Shown piece after piece: positions 7,202-14,822 of a stretch of 33,351 nucleotides of DNA (position 1 is its first letter; every line of letters begins with the position of its first letter). The position numbers were made by a program, and so were the translations under genes. The notes below the pieces were generated by a model. It was not told where the DNA came from. It saw only the letters and a list, made by a program, of their open reading frames with translations, and did no database searches. Source of the DNA: Streptomyces hayashii (lineage in GTDB: Bacteria > Actinomycetota > Actinomycetes > Streptomycetales > Streptomycetaceae); contig NZ_JAHHIU010000154.1 of the NCBI RefSeq assembly GCF_024539815.1, forward strand, positions 1 to 33,351, read 5' to 3'.

Positions 7202-7209
7202 TCAGCCGG
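7194..7209. terminator. 16-bp perfect palindrome holding two abutting stop codons
   Basis: CCGGCTGATCAGCCGG is a perfect palindrome. Its centre is the TGA of the kinase gene (7199-7201) directly touching the TCA (stop on the minus strand) of the small convergent gene (7202-7204). It may act as a compact two-way terminator or RNA cruciform. Confidence 0.5.
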
Positions 7210-7372
7210 TCCGCAGCACGGCCAGGGCGAGCGTGATCAGGCCCAGCACGACCCAGCCGAACCACAGCCAGCCGTTGCTGCCGAGCGCCACCGTGTAGGC
7301 GGTCACCATGACGAGCCCGCCGACGGTGAGCACCCCCATGGTCTTCGTGGAACTGTCCGTGGTACCGGCCAT
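7202..7372 (-). CDS. 56-aa membrane protein
   Basis: A 56-codon gene starting at ATG 7372 with an excellent AGGAGGGTG ribosome binding site 5 nt upstream. After a polar start (AGTTDSSTK) it has two hydrophobic stretches, about residues 12-28 (MGVLTVGGLVMVTAYTVAL) and 33-52 (WLWFGWVVLGLITLALAV), so a two-helix hairpin in the membrane is likely. Third codon positions are almost all G or C, which supports real coding. It lies between ctaG and the kinase operon. I do not recognise a named family and no function can be assigned. Confidence 0.82.
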   Translation of the reverse strand: MAGTTDSSTKTMGVLTVGGLVMVTAYTVALGSNGWLWFGWVVLGLITLALAVLRTG

Positions 7373-7433
7373 CGCGACACCCTCCTAGGGGCCGCCCTCC
7401 ACAGGGCGCGTCCCCCTCCATGGTGCCCCGGGT

Positions 7434-8384
7434 TCAGCGTCCGCGGGCGTCGAGTGACGCAAGATAGGCGTTGTACGCCTCCAGCTCCTGGTCCCCGTCG
7501 CGGTCGGCGGCCCGGTCCTTGCGCTTGGCCTGCCGCTGTTCGGAGCCGTACCACTGGAACAGCAGCGCTATCAGCACCAGCACGGACGGGACCTCGCTGA
7601 ACGCCCAGGCGATGCCGCCCGCCGCGTTCTGGTCCGCCAGCGCGTCGATCCCGAGGGAGGCGGGCGGGTTCTCGAACGTCTTCACCATCGGCTGCGAGGC
7701 CATCATCAGGGCGATGCCGAAGAACGCGTGGAACGGCATGCCCGCGAACAGCTCCAGCATCCGCATCAGGTAGCCCGGCCGGTTCGGCCCCGGATCCACG
7801 CCGATGATCGGCCAGAAGAACACCACGCCGACGGCCAGGAAGTGCACCATCATCGCGAGATGCCCGGTCCTCGACCCCATCAGGAAGTCGAACAGGGGCG
7901 TGAAGTACAGCGCGTAGAGACTCGCGATGAACAGCGGGATGGTGAACGCGGGATGGGTGATGATCCGCATGTACCGGCTGTGCAGGAGCATCAGCAGCAG
8001 CTCGCGCGGCCCCTTGCGGCCCCGTCCGGCCGCCGGCAGCGCGCGCAGCGCGAGCGTCATGGGCGCACCGAGCAGGAGCAGGATCGGCGACAGCATGCTG
8101 ATCACCATGTGCTGCACCATGTGCACGCTGAACATGACCATGCCGTAGTCGTTCAGCCGGGTGCACATCACCAGCGCGACGGTCAGCACGCCGACGACGA
8201 ACGACACCGTCCGCCCGGCCGACCACGCGTCGCCGCGCCGACGCAGCCGCAGCACACCCCACGCGTACAGGACGAGTCCCACCGCGCAGGCGACGAGGAA
8301 GAACGGGTCCGCCGACCACTGAAGACCGCGTCCCAGCGTGAACGGCGGCAGATCCATGGTCATGCCGTGCCCGCCGTGATCCAT
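7434..8384 (-). CDS. Cytochrome c oxidase assembly factor, CtaG (caa3) type
   Basis: A 316-aa polytopic membrane protein of the caa3_CtaG family, involved in copper delivery to or assembly of cytochrome c oxidase at the membrane. It has multiple transmembrane helices (for example ADPFFLVACAVGLVLYAWGV and MVISMLSPILLLLGAPMTLAL) and conserved His-rich pieces such as FSVHMVQHMV. The N-terminus MDHGGHGM is His/Met-rich and could bind copper. The chosen ATG at 8384 has an AGGAG site 6 nt upstream; the frame extends 16 codons further without support. The C-terminal tail is charged and cytosolic. No oxidase subunits are nearby, so the gene stands alone between pfkA and the 56-aa protein gene. Confidence 0.9.
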   Translation of the reverse strand: MDHGGHGMTMDLPPFTLGRGLQWSADPFFLVACAVGLVLYAWGVLRLRRRGDAWSAGRTVSFVVGVLTVALVMCTRLNDYGMVMFSVHMVQHMVISMLSPILLLLGAPMTLALRALPAAGRGRKGPRELLLMLLHSRYMRIITHPAFTIPLFIASLYALYFTPLFDFLMGSRTGHLAMMVHFLAVGVVFFWPIIGVDPGPNRPGYLMRMLELFAGMPFHAFFGIALMMASQPMVKTFENPPASLGIDALADQNAAGGIAWAFSEVPSVLVLIALLFQWYGSEQRQAKRKDRAADRDGDQELEAYNAYLASLDARGR

Positions 8385-8440
8385 GCGCCGGCTCCTGATT
8401 CGTGGGGGGTTGTACGTTTCCTGCCGCCCCAAGAGTAGAA

Positions 8441-8471
8441 CCGCCCCCGGCGATCACTGTCACCGGGGCGG
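8441..8471 (-). terminator. hairpin downstream of pfkA
   Basis: A 9-bp GC stem (CCGCCCC-GG with CCGGGGCGG, one bulged C) with a 12-nt loop starts 25 nt past the pfkA stop, between pfkA and ctaG. Confidence 0.5.
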
Positions 8472-8496
8472 CCGCGGTCGTGGCCCTCCTGTCGGA

Positions 8497-9522
8497 CTAC
8501 AGGACGGTCTCGGCCTCCTCGTACCGCTGCGCGGGGACCGTCTTCAGCGTCTCGACCGCCTCCGCCAGCGGCACCATGACGATGTCCGTGCCGCGCAGGG
8601 CCGTCATATGGCCGAACTCGCCCCGGTGCACGGCCTCCACGGCGTGCCAGCCGAACCGGGTGGCCAGCACCCGGTCGTAGGCGGTCGGCGTGCCGCCGCG
8701 CTGCACATGGCCCAGGATGACCGGCCGGGCCTCCTTGCCGAGCCGGGACTCCAGCTCGATGGAGAGCTGCCGGGCGATCCCGGCGAACCGCTCGTGCCCG
8801 TAGACGTCCTTGCCGCCCTCGTCGAAGGCCATGCCGCCGGGCGCGGGCTTCGCGCCCTCCGCCGCGACGACGATCGCGAACCGCTTGCCCGCCTCGAACC
8901 GCGCTCCGACCCGGCGGGCCAGCTCCTCGATGTCGAAGGGCCGCTCCGGCACGACGATGGCGTGCGCGCCCGCCGCCATGCCGGAGTGCAGCGCTATCCA
9001 GCCGGTGTGGCGCCCCATGACCTCGACGACCAGCACCCGCTGGTGCGACTCGGCGGTGGTCTTCAGCCGGTCGAGGGCCTCGGTCGCGACGCCGACGGCC
9101 GTGTCGAAACCGAAGGTGACGTCGGTGACGGCGATGTCGTTGTCGATGGTCTTCGGCACGCCCACGATGGGCAGCCCGCTGTCGGACATCAGCCGGGCGG
9201 CCTTGAGGGTGCCCTCACCGCCGATCGGGATGATCGCGTCGAGGCCGAGCTCCTCGACATGGCCCCGGGCCCGCTCCACCCCGTCCCGCAGATGCGAGGG
9301 CTGGACGCGGGAGGAACCGAGGATCGTGCCGCCGCGGGCGAGGATGCCGTTCACCGCGTCGAGGTCGAGCTTGAGGTAGTCGCACTCCAGGAGGCCCTTC
9401 CAGCCGTCCCGGAAGCCGATGACCTCGTCGCCGTGGTCGGCGACGGCACGGTGCACGACGGACCGGATGACGGCGTTCAGGCCGGGGCAGTCGCCGCCGG
9501 ACGTGAGGACACCAATGCGCAT
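8497..9522 (-). CDS. pfkA: 6-phosphofructokinase
   Basis: A 341-aa PFK of the actinobacterial type, phosphorylating fructose 6-phosphate to fructose 1,6-bisphosphate in glycolysis. Motifs seen are GGDCPGLNA at 9-17, GGEGT with G104 (ATP-using enzymes; PPi enzymes have Asp), PKTIDNDI with K124, and GRHTGWIALHSG for the sugar phosphate. The G104/K124 pair is the mixed signature described for Streptomyces and Amycolatopsis PFKs. The ATG at 9522 begins the conserved MRIGVLTSGG, with AAGGTTG about 8 nt upstream. From memory, S. coelicolor carries three PFK paralogues, so this is probably one of several. There is a 190-bp gap to gatD upstream. The catalytic call is secure; which paralogue it is remains uncertain. 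Confidence 0.96.
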   Translation of the reverse strand: MRIGVLTSGGDCPGLNAVIRSVVHRAVADHGDEVIGFRDGWKGLLECDYLKLDLDAVNGILARGGTILGSSRVQPSHLRDGVERARGHVEELGLDAIIPIGGEGTLKAARLMSDSGLPIVGVPKTIDNDIAVTDVTFGFDTAVGVATEALDRLKTTAESHQRVLVVEVMGRHTGWIALHSGMAAGAHAIVVPERPFDIEELARRVGARFEAGKRFAIVVAAEGAKPAPGGMAFDEGGKDVYGHERFAGIARQLSIELESRLGKEARPVILGHVQRGGTPTAYDRVLATRFGWHAVEAVHRGEFGHMTALRGTDIVMVPLAEAVETLKTVPAQRYEEAETVL

Positions 9523-9712
9523 AGCCCGAAACAACCTTCTTCACGAGGGCCGGTCCGGACCACGCTGTCCGGCTCGAATCCCCGCCACCCTAGCGTCAGG
9601 AGGGGGCGGGGCCGAAGCACGCGTCCGCCTGCTGGACGTGGCTGCTCACCTGTGCGGACGCAGCGTCATACGGGCTGCTGACGGTGTCCTGAAGATCCGG
9701 TGAACATACAGG

Positions 9713-10441
9713 TCACGCAGGCTGCTGGGCGGCCGCGATGCGCTCGTTGCGGAGCGCCTCGTACCAGTGGTCGTCGATCGGCGGCAGCGCGTTGACGTCG
9801 AGCGCCAGCTTCAGCAGCAGGTCGGCGATCAGCGGGTTGCGCGCCAGCACCGGGCCGTGCATGTACGTGCCGAACACGGTGTCGTTGTACGCGCCCTCGG
9901 TGCCGTCGCCGGTGCCGTTGCCCTTGCCGAGCGAGACGCGGGCGAGGGGGCGGGCCGTCGGACCGAGGTGGGTGATGCCCTGGTGGTTCTCGAACCCGGT
10001 CAGCGGGGGCAGACCGAGCCGCGGGTCGATGTCCCCGAGGACGTCGCCGACGCAGCGCTCGCCCTCGCCGCGCGTGGTCGTCACGTCCAGCAGACCGAGA
10101 CCGGGCTCGCGCTGGCCGAGGTCGTTGACGAACTCGTGGCCCAGGATCTGGTAGCCGGCGCACACCGCGAAGACGATCGCGCCGTTGTTCACCGCCTGGT
10201 ACAGGTGCCCGTCACGGCGCAGCCGCTCCGCCGCGAGCCGCTGCGGCCGGTCCTCGCCGCCGCCGATGAGGTAGATGTCGCCGGAGGTCGGGATCGGCTG
10301 GTCGCTGCGCACGTCGAGCCGGGCCACGTCCAGCCCGCGCTGACGCGCGCGCCGTTCGACGACGAGGGCGTTGCCCTGGTCGCCGTAGGTGCTCAGCAGG
10401 TCGGGGTAGATCCACACCAGCCGCAGTTGGTTGTCGCTCAT
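9713..10441 (-). CDS. gatD: Lipid II isoglutaminyl synthase, glutamine amidotransferase subunit GatD
   Basis: A 242-aa class I glutamine amidotransferase of the CobB/CobQ-like type. It hydrolyses glutamine to supply ammonia to MurT for amidating the alpha-carboxyl of D-Glu in lipid II, making D-isoglutamine peptidoglycan. The nucleophile is C94 in FAVCAGYQ, and the catalytic His is H195 in GTYMHGPVLARNP. The length equals the family norm. It lies 22 nt downstream of murT on the same strand with an AGGACGA site, and the two proteins form a heterodimer. Earlier literature often names such proteins cobyric acid synthase, but no cobalamin genes are nearby and the MurT partner decides the call. 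Confidence 0.94.
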   Translation of the reverse strand: MSDNQLRLVWIYPDLLSTYGDQGNALVVERRARQRGLDVARLDVRSDQPIPTSGDIYLIGGGEDRPQRLAAERLRRDGHLYQAVNNGAIVFAVCAGYQILGHEFVNDLGQREPGLGLLDVTTTRGEGERCVGDVLGDIDPRLGLPPLTGFENHQGITHLGPTARPLARVSLGKGNGTGDGTEGAYNDTVFGTYMHGPVLARNPLIADLLLKLALDVNALPPIDDHWYEALRNERIAAAQQPA

Positions 10442-10463
10442 GGGAATGGGATCGTCCTTAGGG

Positions 10464-11702
10464 TCAGTTGCCGACGCGGCGGCGGAGGTCCTGGAACGCG
10501 GTGTAGTTCGCGATGACCTCGATCCGGCCCGGCGGCGCCTGCTGCACGGCCTGGTCGAGGTTCTCGCACACCTGGAAGTGCTGGTTGGCGACCTCCAGGC
10601 GCACCGCCAGGTCCAGCTTGCGGTCGCCGACGACGAAGATCGGGTGGCCGGTCAGCCGGGTGTAGTCGACGTCCCACAGCCAGGAGGTGTCGGTGCCGTC
10701 GGCGCCGCGCGCGTTCACCGAGAGGATGACCGGCGTGGGCGGCGGATCGATCAGGCTGAACGTTTCGAGCCAGCCCGCGGGGTTCTTGGCGAGCAGCAGT
10801 CGCAGGTCGCGGCCCTGGAACTGGACGACGTCGTAGCGCCCGGCGACGGCCTGCACCGCGTACATCCGCTCCAGCGCCACCTGCGGCGGCACCCCGAAGA
10901 CGGCGGCCACGGCGGCGGAGGAGGCGGCGTTGGCCTTGTTGGCGCGGCCGGGCAGCTGCAGATGGATGGGCCAGGCGGAGCCGTGCGGGTCGAGGACGTG
11001 GTCGCCGCTGAGGGCCCAGCTGGGCGTCGGCCGGCGGAAGCCGCACTCGCCGCAGAACCAGTCGTCCCCGGGGCGCTGCATGACGCCGCCGCAGGACGGG
11101 CACGACCAGGCGTCGTCCTTCCACATCTGCCCGGCGGCGACCCAGACGACGTTCGGGGAGGAGGAGGCCGCCCACACCACCAGCGGGTCGTCGGCGTTGG
11201 CGACGACGACGGCCTTGGAACCGGCGAGTCCCTCGCGCCAGTTCTCCGCGAGCATGCGCGTCTCGGCGGCGCGGTCCAGCTGGTCGCGGGAGAGGTTGAG
11301 CAGCGCGATGCACTTGGGGGCGGTGTCCCGGGCGACGCCCGCGAGGTACTTCTCGTCGACCTCGATCACGCCGTAGCGGGCCTCGGAGCCGCCCGCGAGC
11401 GCGGAGGTGATGCCGGCCGGCATGTTGGCGCCGAGCGCGTTGGACACGACCGGTCCGGCGGCCCGCAGCGCCTCGGCGATCAGCCGGGTGGTGGTGGTCT
11501 TGCCGTTGGTCGCCGAGACGAGGACCACGTCCAGGTTCTGGGCGAGCCGGGCGAGGAGGTCGGGGTCGAGCTTGAGCGCCACCCGGCCGCCGATCACCGA
11601 ACCGCTGCCGCGCCCCGCTGCGCGCGACGCCGCCGCGACCGCCTTGCCGGCCGTCACGGCGATCTTGGCCCGCGGCGTGAGCGGGTCCGAGTTGCCTGCC
11701 AT
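10464..11702 (-). CDS. murT: Lipid II isoglutaminyl synthase, Mur-ligase subunit MurT
   Basis: A 412-aa Mur-ligase-like protein that activates the D-Glu carboxyl of lipid II with ATP and accepts ammonia from GatD. The P-loop VSATNGKTTTTRLIAEAL lies at about residues 62-80. A four-cysteine zinc ribbon (CPSC...CGEC) is inserted in the central domain, as in other MurT proteins. The C-terminal DUF1727-type domain carries RYDVVQFQGRDLRLLLAKNPAGW. The ATG at 11702 has a perfect AGGAGGAT site. A TAGGCT -10-like hexamer at 11766-11771 on the minus strand could drive the murT-gatD operon. It is essential in many Gram-positive bacteria. Confidence 0.95.
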   Translation of the reverse strand: MAGNSDPLTPRAKIAVTAGKAVAAASRAAGRGSGSVIGGRVALKLDPDLLARLAQNLDVVLVSATNGKTTTTRLIAEALRAAGPVVSNALGANMPAGITSALAGGSEARYGVIEVDEKYLAGVARDTAPKCIALLNLSRDQLDRAAETRMLAENWREGLAGSKAVVVANADDPLVVWAASSSPNVVWVAAGQMWKDDAWSCPSCGGVMQRPGDDWFCGECGFRRPTPSWALSGDHVLDPHGSAWPIHLQLPGRANKANAASSAAVAAVFGVPPQVALERMYAVQAVAGRYDVVQFQGRDLRLLLAKNPAGWLETFSLIDPPPTPVILSVNARGADGTDTSWLWDVDYTRLTGHPIFVVGDRKLDLAVRLEVANQHFQVCENLDQAVQQAPPGRIEVIANYTAFQDLRRRVGN

Positions 11703-11847
11703 CAGTTCTCGATCCTCCTTGCGTACGCGCCGCGCCTCTGCCGTACGGCAACGTGGTAGGCGGTCAGCCTATCGAGATCCCCCCGCACTCCCGAATCCCG
11801 GGACCGCCTCCCGCCCGTGGACGGCATGCGCGTGTCACGAAGGACCG

Positions 11848-11853
11848 TACCCT
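11848..11853 (+). promoter_or_regulatory. -10 element of def, leaderless arrangement
   Basis: TACCCT ends 7 nt before the ATG at 11861. No ribosome binding site is present and no good -35 was found. Confidence 0.38.
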
Positions 11854-11860
11854 TGCCGGC

Positions 11861-12400
11861 ATGCGACACCGCTCCATCCCGGGCGCCCACGGGCGCGTCC
11901 GGCCCCTGACTCTGCTCGGCGACCCCGTGCTGCACGCCCGTTGCGAGGACGTCACCGACTTCGGCCCCGAACTCGGCCGTCTCGTCGAGGACATGTTCGC
12001 GACGATGTACGCGGCCCGGGGAGTCGGCCTGGCGGCCAACCAGGTCGGCGTGCCGCTGCGGGTGTTCGTGTACGACTGCCCGGACGACGACGACGTCCGC
12101 CACCTGGGCCATGTGGTGAACCCGACGCTGGTCGGGACGGACGGCGTCGTGCTGCGCGGCCCGGAGGGGTGTCTGTCCCTGCCGGGCCTGGAGGCGGGGA
12201 CGGAGCGCTACGACGAGGCGGTGGTCGAGGGCTTCACGACGGCCGGGGAGCCGGTCACCGTGCGGGGCGCCGGGTTCTTCGCCCGGTGCCTGCAGCACGA
12301 GGCCGACCATCTGGACGGCCGGGTGTACGCGGACCTGGTGACCGGCCTGCGCGGGCGCAGACTGGCCCGTCAGGTGCGCAGGGCCGCGTGGAACGGCTGA
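11861..12400 (+). CDS. def: Peptide deformylase
   Basis: A 179-aa metalloenzyme that removes the formyl group from the N-terminal Met of new proteins in the cytoplasm. All three signature motifs are intact: GVGLAANQ at 54-61, EGCLS with metal ligand C104, and QHEADH with ligands H146 and H150 and catalytic E147. The start at ATG 11861 gives a normal N-terminus ahead of LTLLGDPVLHARC. The reading frame continues upstream but crosses the promoter. The mRNA looks leaderless. Streptomyces usually carry several def paralogues, and a stand-alone copy like this is often a secondary one. The stop codon lies in the loop of a 12-bp hairpin. Confidence 0.95.
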   Translation: MRHRSIPGAHGRVRPLTLLGDPVLHARCEDVTDFGPELGRLVEDMFATMYAARGVGLAANQVGVPLRVFVYDCPDDDDVRHLGHVVNPTLVGTDGVVLRGPEGCLSLPGLEAGTERYDEAVVEGFTTAGEPVTVRGAGFFARCLQHEADHLDGRVYADLVTGLRGRRLARQVRRAAWNG

Positions 12401-12413
12401 GTCCACGCGGCCC
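12381..12413. terminator. 12-bp hairpin over the def stop codon
   Basis: GGGCCGCGTGGA pairs perfectly with TCCACGCGGCCC around a 9-nt loop that contains the def TGA (12398-12400). It lies between convergent genes, so it may act in both directions. Confidence 0.65.
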
Positions 12414-12422
12414 GCGGCGCGA

Positions 12423-12449
12423 GGTCCCGGCCCCTCAGAAGCCGGGACC
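12423..12449 (-). terminator. 8-bp hairpin over the tetR stop codon
   Basis: GGTCCCGG pairs with CCGGGACC around an 11-nt loop containing the TCA (minus-strand stop) of the TetR gene at 12435-12437. Confidence 0.5.
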
Positions 12450-13076
12450 GCCGATCTTGTCGCCGGCCGCCGCGAGGCGGCCCCACAGCAGGTCGGCCAG
12501 GCTGCGCACCAGCTCCGCCCGGGAGCAGGGCCGTTCGCCCAGCCACCAGTCGCCCGCCGCGTGCATCATCCCGACGATCCCGTGGCCCCAGACCCGCGCG
12601 AGCTGCTGGCTGCCGGGCCCGAGGTCGAGACGGTCCTCGATGACCTGGGCGAGCTCCTCGCCCATCCGGCGCAGCAGAGGAGCCGAGTGCTTGCCGACGT
12701 CGAACCCCTGCTCGCCCACCGACCCGTCGGACGGGTGCATCAGGAACCGGTACACCTGGGGCCGGGCCTCGATGGCGGCCAGGTAGGTGTCGAGGGTCGC
12801 CTCGACCCGCTCACGTCGTTCCGCCGGAGCGTCCAGCGCGGCGCGCAGCGAGTCGAGCAGCGCGTCGGTGTGCCGCTTGGCGAGGGCGGCGTACAGGCCT
12901 CCCTTGTCACCGAAGTGGCGGTAGAGGATGGGCTTGGTGATGCCGGCCTCCGCCGCGATGGCGTTCATCGACGCCTGTGGGCCGTCGCGGAGCACCACCC
13001 GGTCGGCGGCCTCCAGCAGTTCGCGCCGTCGGCGGTCGGCGGACCGTTGTTGCTCGGTCCGCTGCGTGGTGTCCAT
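12435..13076 (-). CDS. TetR family transcriptional regulator
   Basis: A 213-aa TetR-type repressor. The N-terminal helix-turn-helix (about 15-65) shows ELLEAADRVVLRDGPQ, then AIAAEAGITKPILYRHFGDK. The C-terminal ligand and dimerisation part is helical, with a WGHGIVGMMHAAGDWWL segment. A GGGGAG site lies upstream of the ATG at 13076. It is divergent from the acyl-CoA dehydrogenase gene across 178 bp that hold a promoter overlapped by GTTAC/GTAAC inverted repeats. It therefore most likely represses that gene and responds to an acyl-CoA or fatty acid. The ligand assignment is inference from context, as for other FadR-like TetR proteins. Confidence 0.93.
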   Translation of the reverse strand: MDTTQRTEQQRSADRRRRELLEAADRVVLRDGPQASMNAIAAEAGITKPILYRHFGDKGGLYAALAKRHTDALLDSLRAALDAPAERRERVEATLDTYLAAIEARPQVYRFLMHPSDGSVGEQGFDVGKHSAPLLRRMGEELAQVIEDRLDLGPGSQQLARVWGHGIVGMMHAAGDWWLGERPCSRAELVRSLADLLWGRLAAAGDKIGGPGF

Positions 13077-13179
13077 GTGCTCTCCCCACCCGTGCTTGTT
13101 CGGTGACGCCTGCGCAAACTAACACCTGGGAGCAGCCTGACATCGAACGGGCCGCAGGGCTCCGGGCCGTCATCAGGAG

Positions 13180-13208
13180 TTGACTTTCCTACCGACCGGT
13201 AACAGACT
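13180..13208 (+). promoter_or_regulatory. promoter of acyl-CoA dehydrogenase gene
   Basis: TTGACT (-35, 13180-13185), a 17-bp spacer, then CAGACT (-10, 13203-13208). This predicts a start near 13215 and a 40-nt leader. It is overlapped by repeat sequences at 13198-13228. Confidence 0.6.
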
Positions 13209-13228
13209 CTCTGGTTACCGCTAGTAAC
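13198..13228. promoter_or_regulatory. TetR-type operator cluster
   Basis: Two overlapping inverted repeats share a half-site: GGTAAC-N10-GTTACC (13198-13203 with 13214-13219) and GTTAC-N5-GTAAC (13214-13218 with 13224-13228). Just upstream, 13190-13201 is also near-palindromic (TACCGACCGGTA). The cluster covers the -10 and the start of transcription, so bound repressor would block initiation. Confidence 0.6.
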
Positions 13229-13254
13229 ACGTACGTTCCGCCGCTGGAGGGGAC

Positions 13255-14481
13255 ATGGCCGAGTTCACCATGGAGCTCAACGACGAACAGAAGGAGGTCC
13301 GGGACTGGCTGCACGGCTTCGCCGCCGACGTCATCCGCCCCGCGGCCGCCGAATGGGACGAGCGTGAGGAGACTCCCTGGCCGGTCATCCAGGAGGCCGC
13401 GAAGGTCGGCATCTACTCCCTCGACTTCTACGCGCAGCAGTACTTCGACCCCACCGGACTCGGCATCCCGATGGCCATGGAGGAGCTCTTCTGGGGCGAC
13501 GCGGGCATCGCCCTGTCCATCGTGGGCACCGGTCTGGCCGCCGTGGGCGTTCTCGCCAACGGAACCGAGGAGCAGATCGGCACCTGGATCCCGCAGATGT
13601 ACGGCGACGCGAACGACGTCAAGGTCGCCGCCTTCTGCTCCTCCGAGCCCGACGCCGGCTCCGACGTCGCCTCCCTGCGCACCCGCGCGGTGTACGACGA
13701 GGCCAAGGACGAGTGGGTGCTCAACGGCACCAAGACCTGGGCGACCAACGGCGGCATCGCCAACGTCCACGTCGTCGTCGCGGCGGTGGACACCGAGCTG
13801 GGCTCCAAGGGGCACGCCTCCTTCATCGTCCCGCCGGGCACGCCGGGCCTGGCCCAGGGCCAGAAGTTCAAGAAGCACGGCATCCGCGCCTCGCACACCG
13901 CCGAGGTGATCCTCGACAACGTGCGCGTCCCCGGCTCCTGCCTCCTCGGCGGCAAGGAGAAGCTGGACGAGCGGCTGGCGCGGGCGCGCGAGCGGGCGAA
14001 GTCGGGCGGCGAGCGGGTGAAGAACGCGGCGATGGCCACGTTCGAGGCCTCGCGCCCCGCCGTCGGCGCGATGGCGGTCGGCACGGCCCGCGCCGCCTAC
14101 GAGGTGGCCCTCGACTACGCCAGGACCCGTGAGCAGTTCGGCCGCCCGATCATCGACAACCAGGGCGTCGCCTTCCAGCTCGCGGACATGCGCACCCAGA
14201 TCGACGCCGCGCGGCTCCTGGTCTGGCGCGCCTCGTGGATGGCGGTCAACGGCAAGCCCTTCACGGCGGCCGAGGGCTCGATGTCGAAGCTGTACGCCAG
14301 CGAGACCGCGAAGAAGGTCACCGCGCAGGCGATCCAGATCCTCGGCGGCAACGGCTACACCCGTGAGTACCCGGTGGAGCGCATGCACCGCGACGCCGCG
14401 ATCTACACGATCTTCGAGGGCACGAGCGAGATCCAGCGCCTGGTCATCGCCCGGACCCTGTCGGGGATGCCCATCCGGTAG
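13255..14481 (+). CDS. Acyl-CoA dehydrogenase
   Basis: A 408-aa FAD-dependent acyl-CoA dehydrogenase that introduces the trans-2 double bond in fatty acyl-CoA, passing electrons to ETF. All three domains are present: the helical N-terminal domain, a beta domain with AFCSSEPDAGSDVAS and KTWATNGGIA, and a C-terminal domain with ARTREQFGRPI and ILGGNGYTREYPVERMHRDA. The catalytic Glu is E388 in IFEGTSEIQR. A lysine/arginine/glutamate-rich insertion (about 238-262, KLDERLARARERAKSG) precedes the C-terminal helices. A GGAGGGGAC site lies before ATG 13255. It is controlled, I infer, by the divergent TetR protein. A single-gene unit with a hairpin after the stop. The chain-length preference is not evident. 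Confidence 0.95.
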   Translation: MAEFTMELNDEQKEVRDWLHGFAADVIRPAAAEWDEREETPWPVIQEAAKVGIYSLDFYAQQYFDPTGLGIPMAMEELFWGDAGIALSIVGTGLAAVGVLANGTEEQIGTWIPQMYGDANDVKVAAFCSSEPDAGSDVASLRTRAVYDEAKDEWVLNGTKTWATNGGIANVHVVVAAVDTELGSKGHASFIVPPGTPGLAQGQKFKKHGIRASHTAEVILDNVRVPGSCLLGGKEKLDERLARARERAKSGGERVKNAAMATFEASRPAVGAMAVGTARAAYEVALDYARTREQFGRPIIDNQGVAFQLADMRTQIDAARLLVWRASWMAVNGKPFTAAEGSMSKLYASETAKKVTAQAIQILGGNGYTREYPVERMHRDAAIYTIFEGTSEIQRLVIARTLSGMPIR

Positions 14482-14493
14482 TGCGGCGGGCGC

Positions 14494-14527
14494 GGTGCGC
14501 GGGGGCCGGTCGCGCGGTCCCCGCACC
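14494..14527 (+). terminator. hairpin after acyl-CoA dehydrogenase gene
   Basis: GGTGCG plus GGGG pair with CCCC plus CGCACC across one bulged C. The loop is about 14 nt. It starts 13 nt past the stop. Confidence 0.45.
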
Positions 14528-14561
14528 CCCCTTCACCCGCACGCGGGGACGAACCGGACCC

Positions 14562-14798
14562 CTACGGGGCGCCCCCGCTGCTGTGCGCGATGCACGCCAC
14601 GTCGATGCGGTCGGCCAGCTTGGCCAGTTCGATGGTCAGAGCGGCCACCGTGTCCTCGTCCAGCCCGTCCGCACCGGCCTCGACGAGGTGCAGCCACCGT
14701 CCTCCCAGCGTGCGGAGCAGCTTGCTCACGTCGGCCGCGGCCACCTGCAAGGTCCCGCGGTCATCGACGATCAGAGGCAGAGTCACTTCGCGGTTCAC
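14562..14798 (-). CDS. 78-aa conserved-looking protein, function unknown
   Basis: A 78-codon gene starting at GTG 14798. The protein is mixed alpha/beta by appearance (REVTLPLIVDDRGTLQVA, then VSKLLRTLGGRWLHLVEAG, then VAALTIELAKLADRIDVAC). It has no membrane segment and no known catalytic motif. Third positions are strongly G/C and the N-terminal strand pattern is orderly, which supports real coding. There is no Shine-Dalgarno sequence; a TACGAT hexamer ends 6 nt before the GTG, so it may be leaderless and independent of the aldehyde dehydrogenase gene that ends 24 nt upstream. It resembles small proteins I associate with Streptomyces genomes in general, but I cannot name a family with confidence. 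Confidence 0.75.
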   Translation of the reverse strand: MNREVTLPLIVDDRGTLQVAAADVSKLLRTLGGRWLHLVEAGADGLDEDTVAALTIELAKLADRIDVACIAHSSGGAP

Positions 14799-14804
14799 AC
14801 CGGG

Positions 14805-14810
14805 ATCGTA
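14805..14810 (-). promoter_or_regulatory. -10 element of the 78-aa gene, leaderless arrangement
   Basis: TACGAT on the minus strand is separated by 6 nt from the GTG at 14798. The -35 region is unclear. Confidence 0.4.
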
Positions 14811-14822
14811 GCCGCGCGGCGC

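Noticed and set aside
9713..11702. Cobalamin biosynthesis (CobB/CobQ) reading of the amidotransferase pair
   Set aside because: The partner is a zinc-ribbon Mur ligase and no cobalamin genes are nearby, so GatD/MurT fits better.
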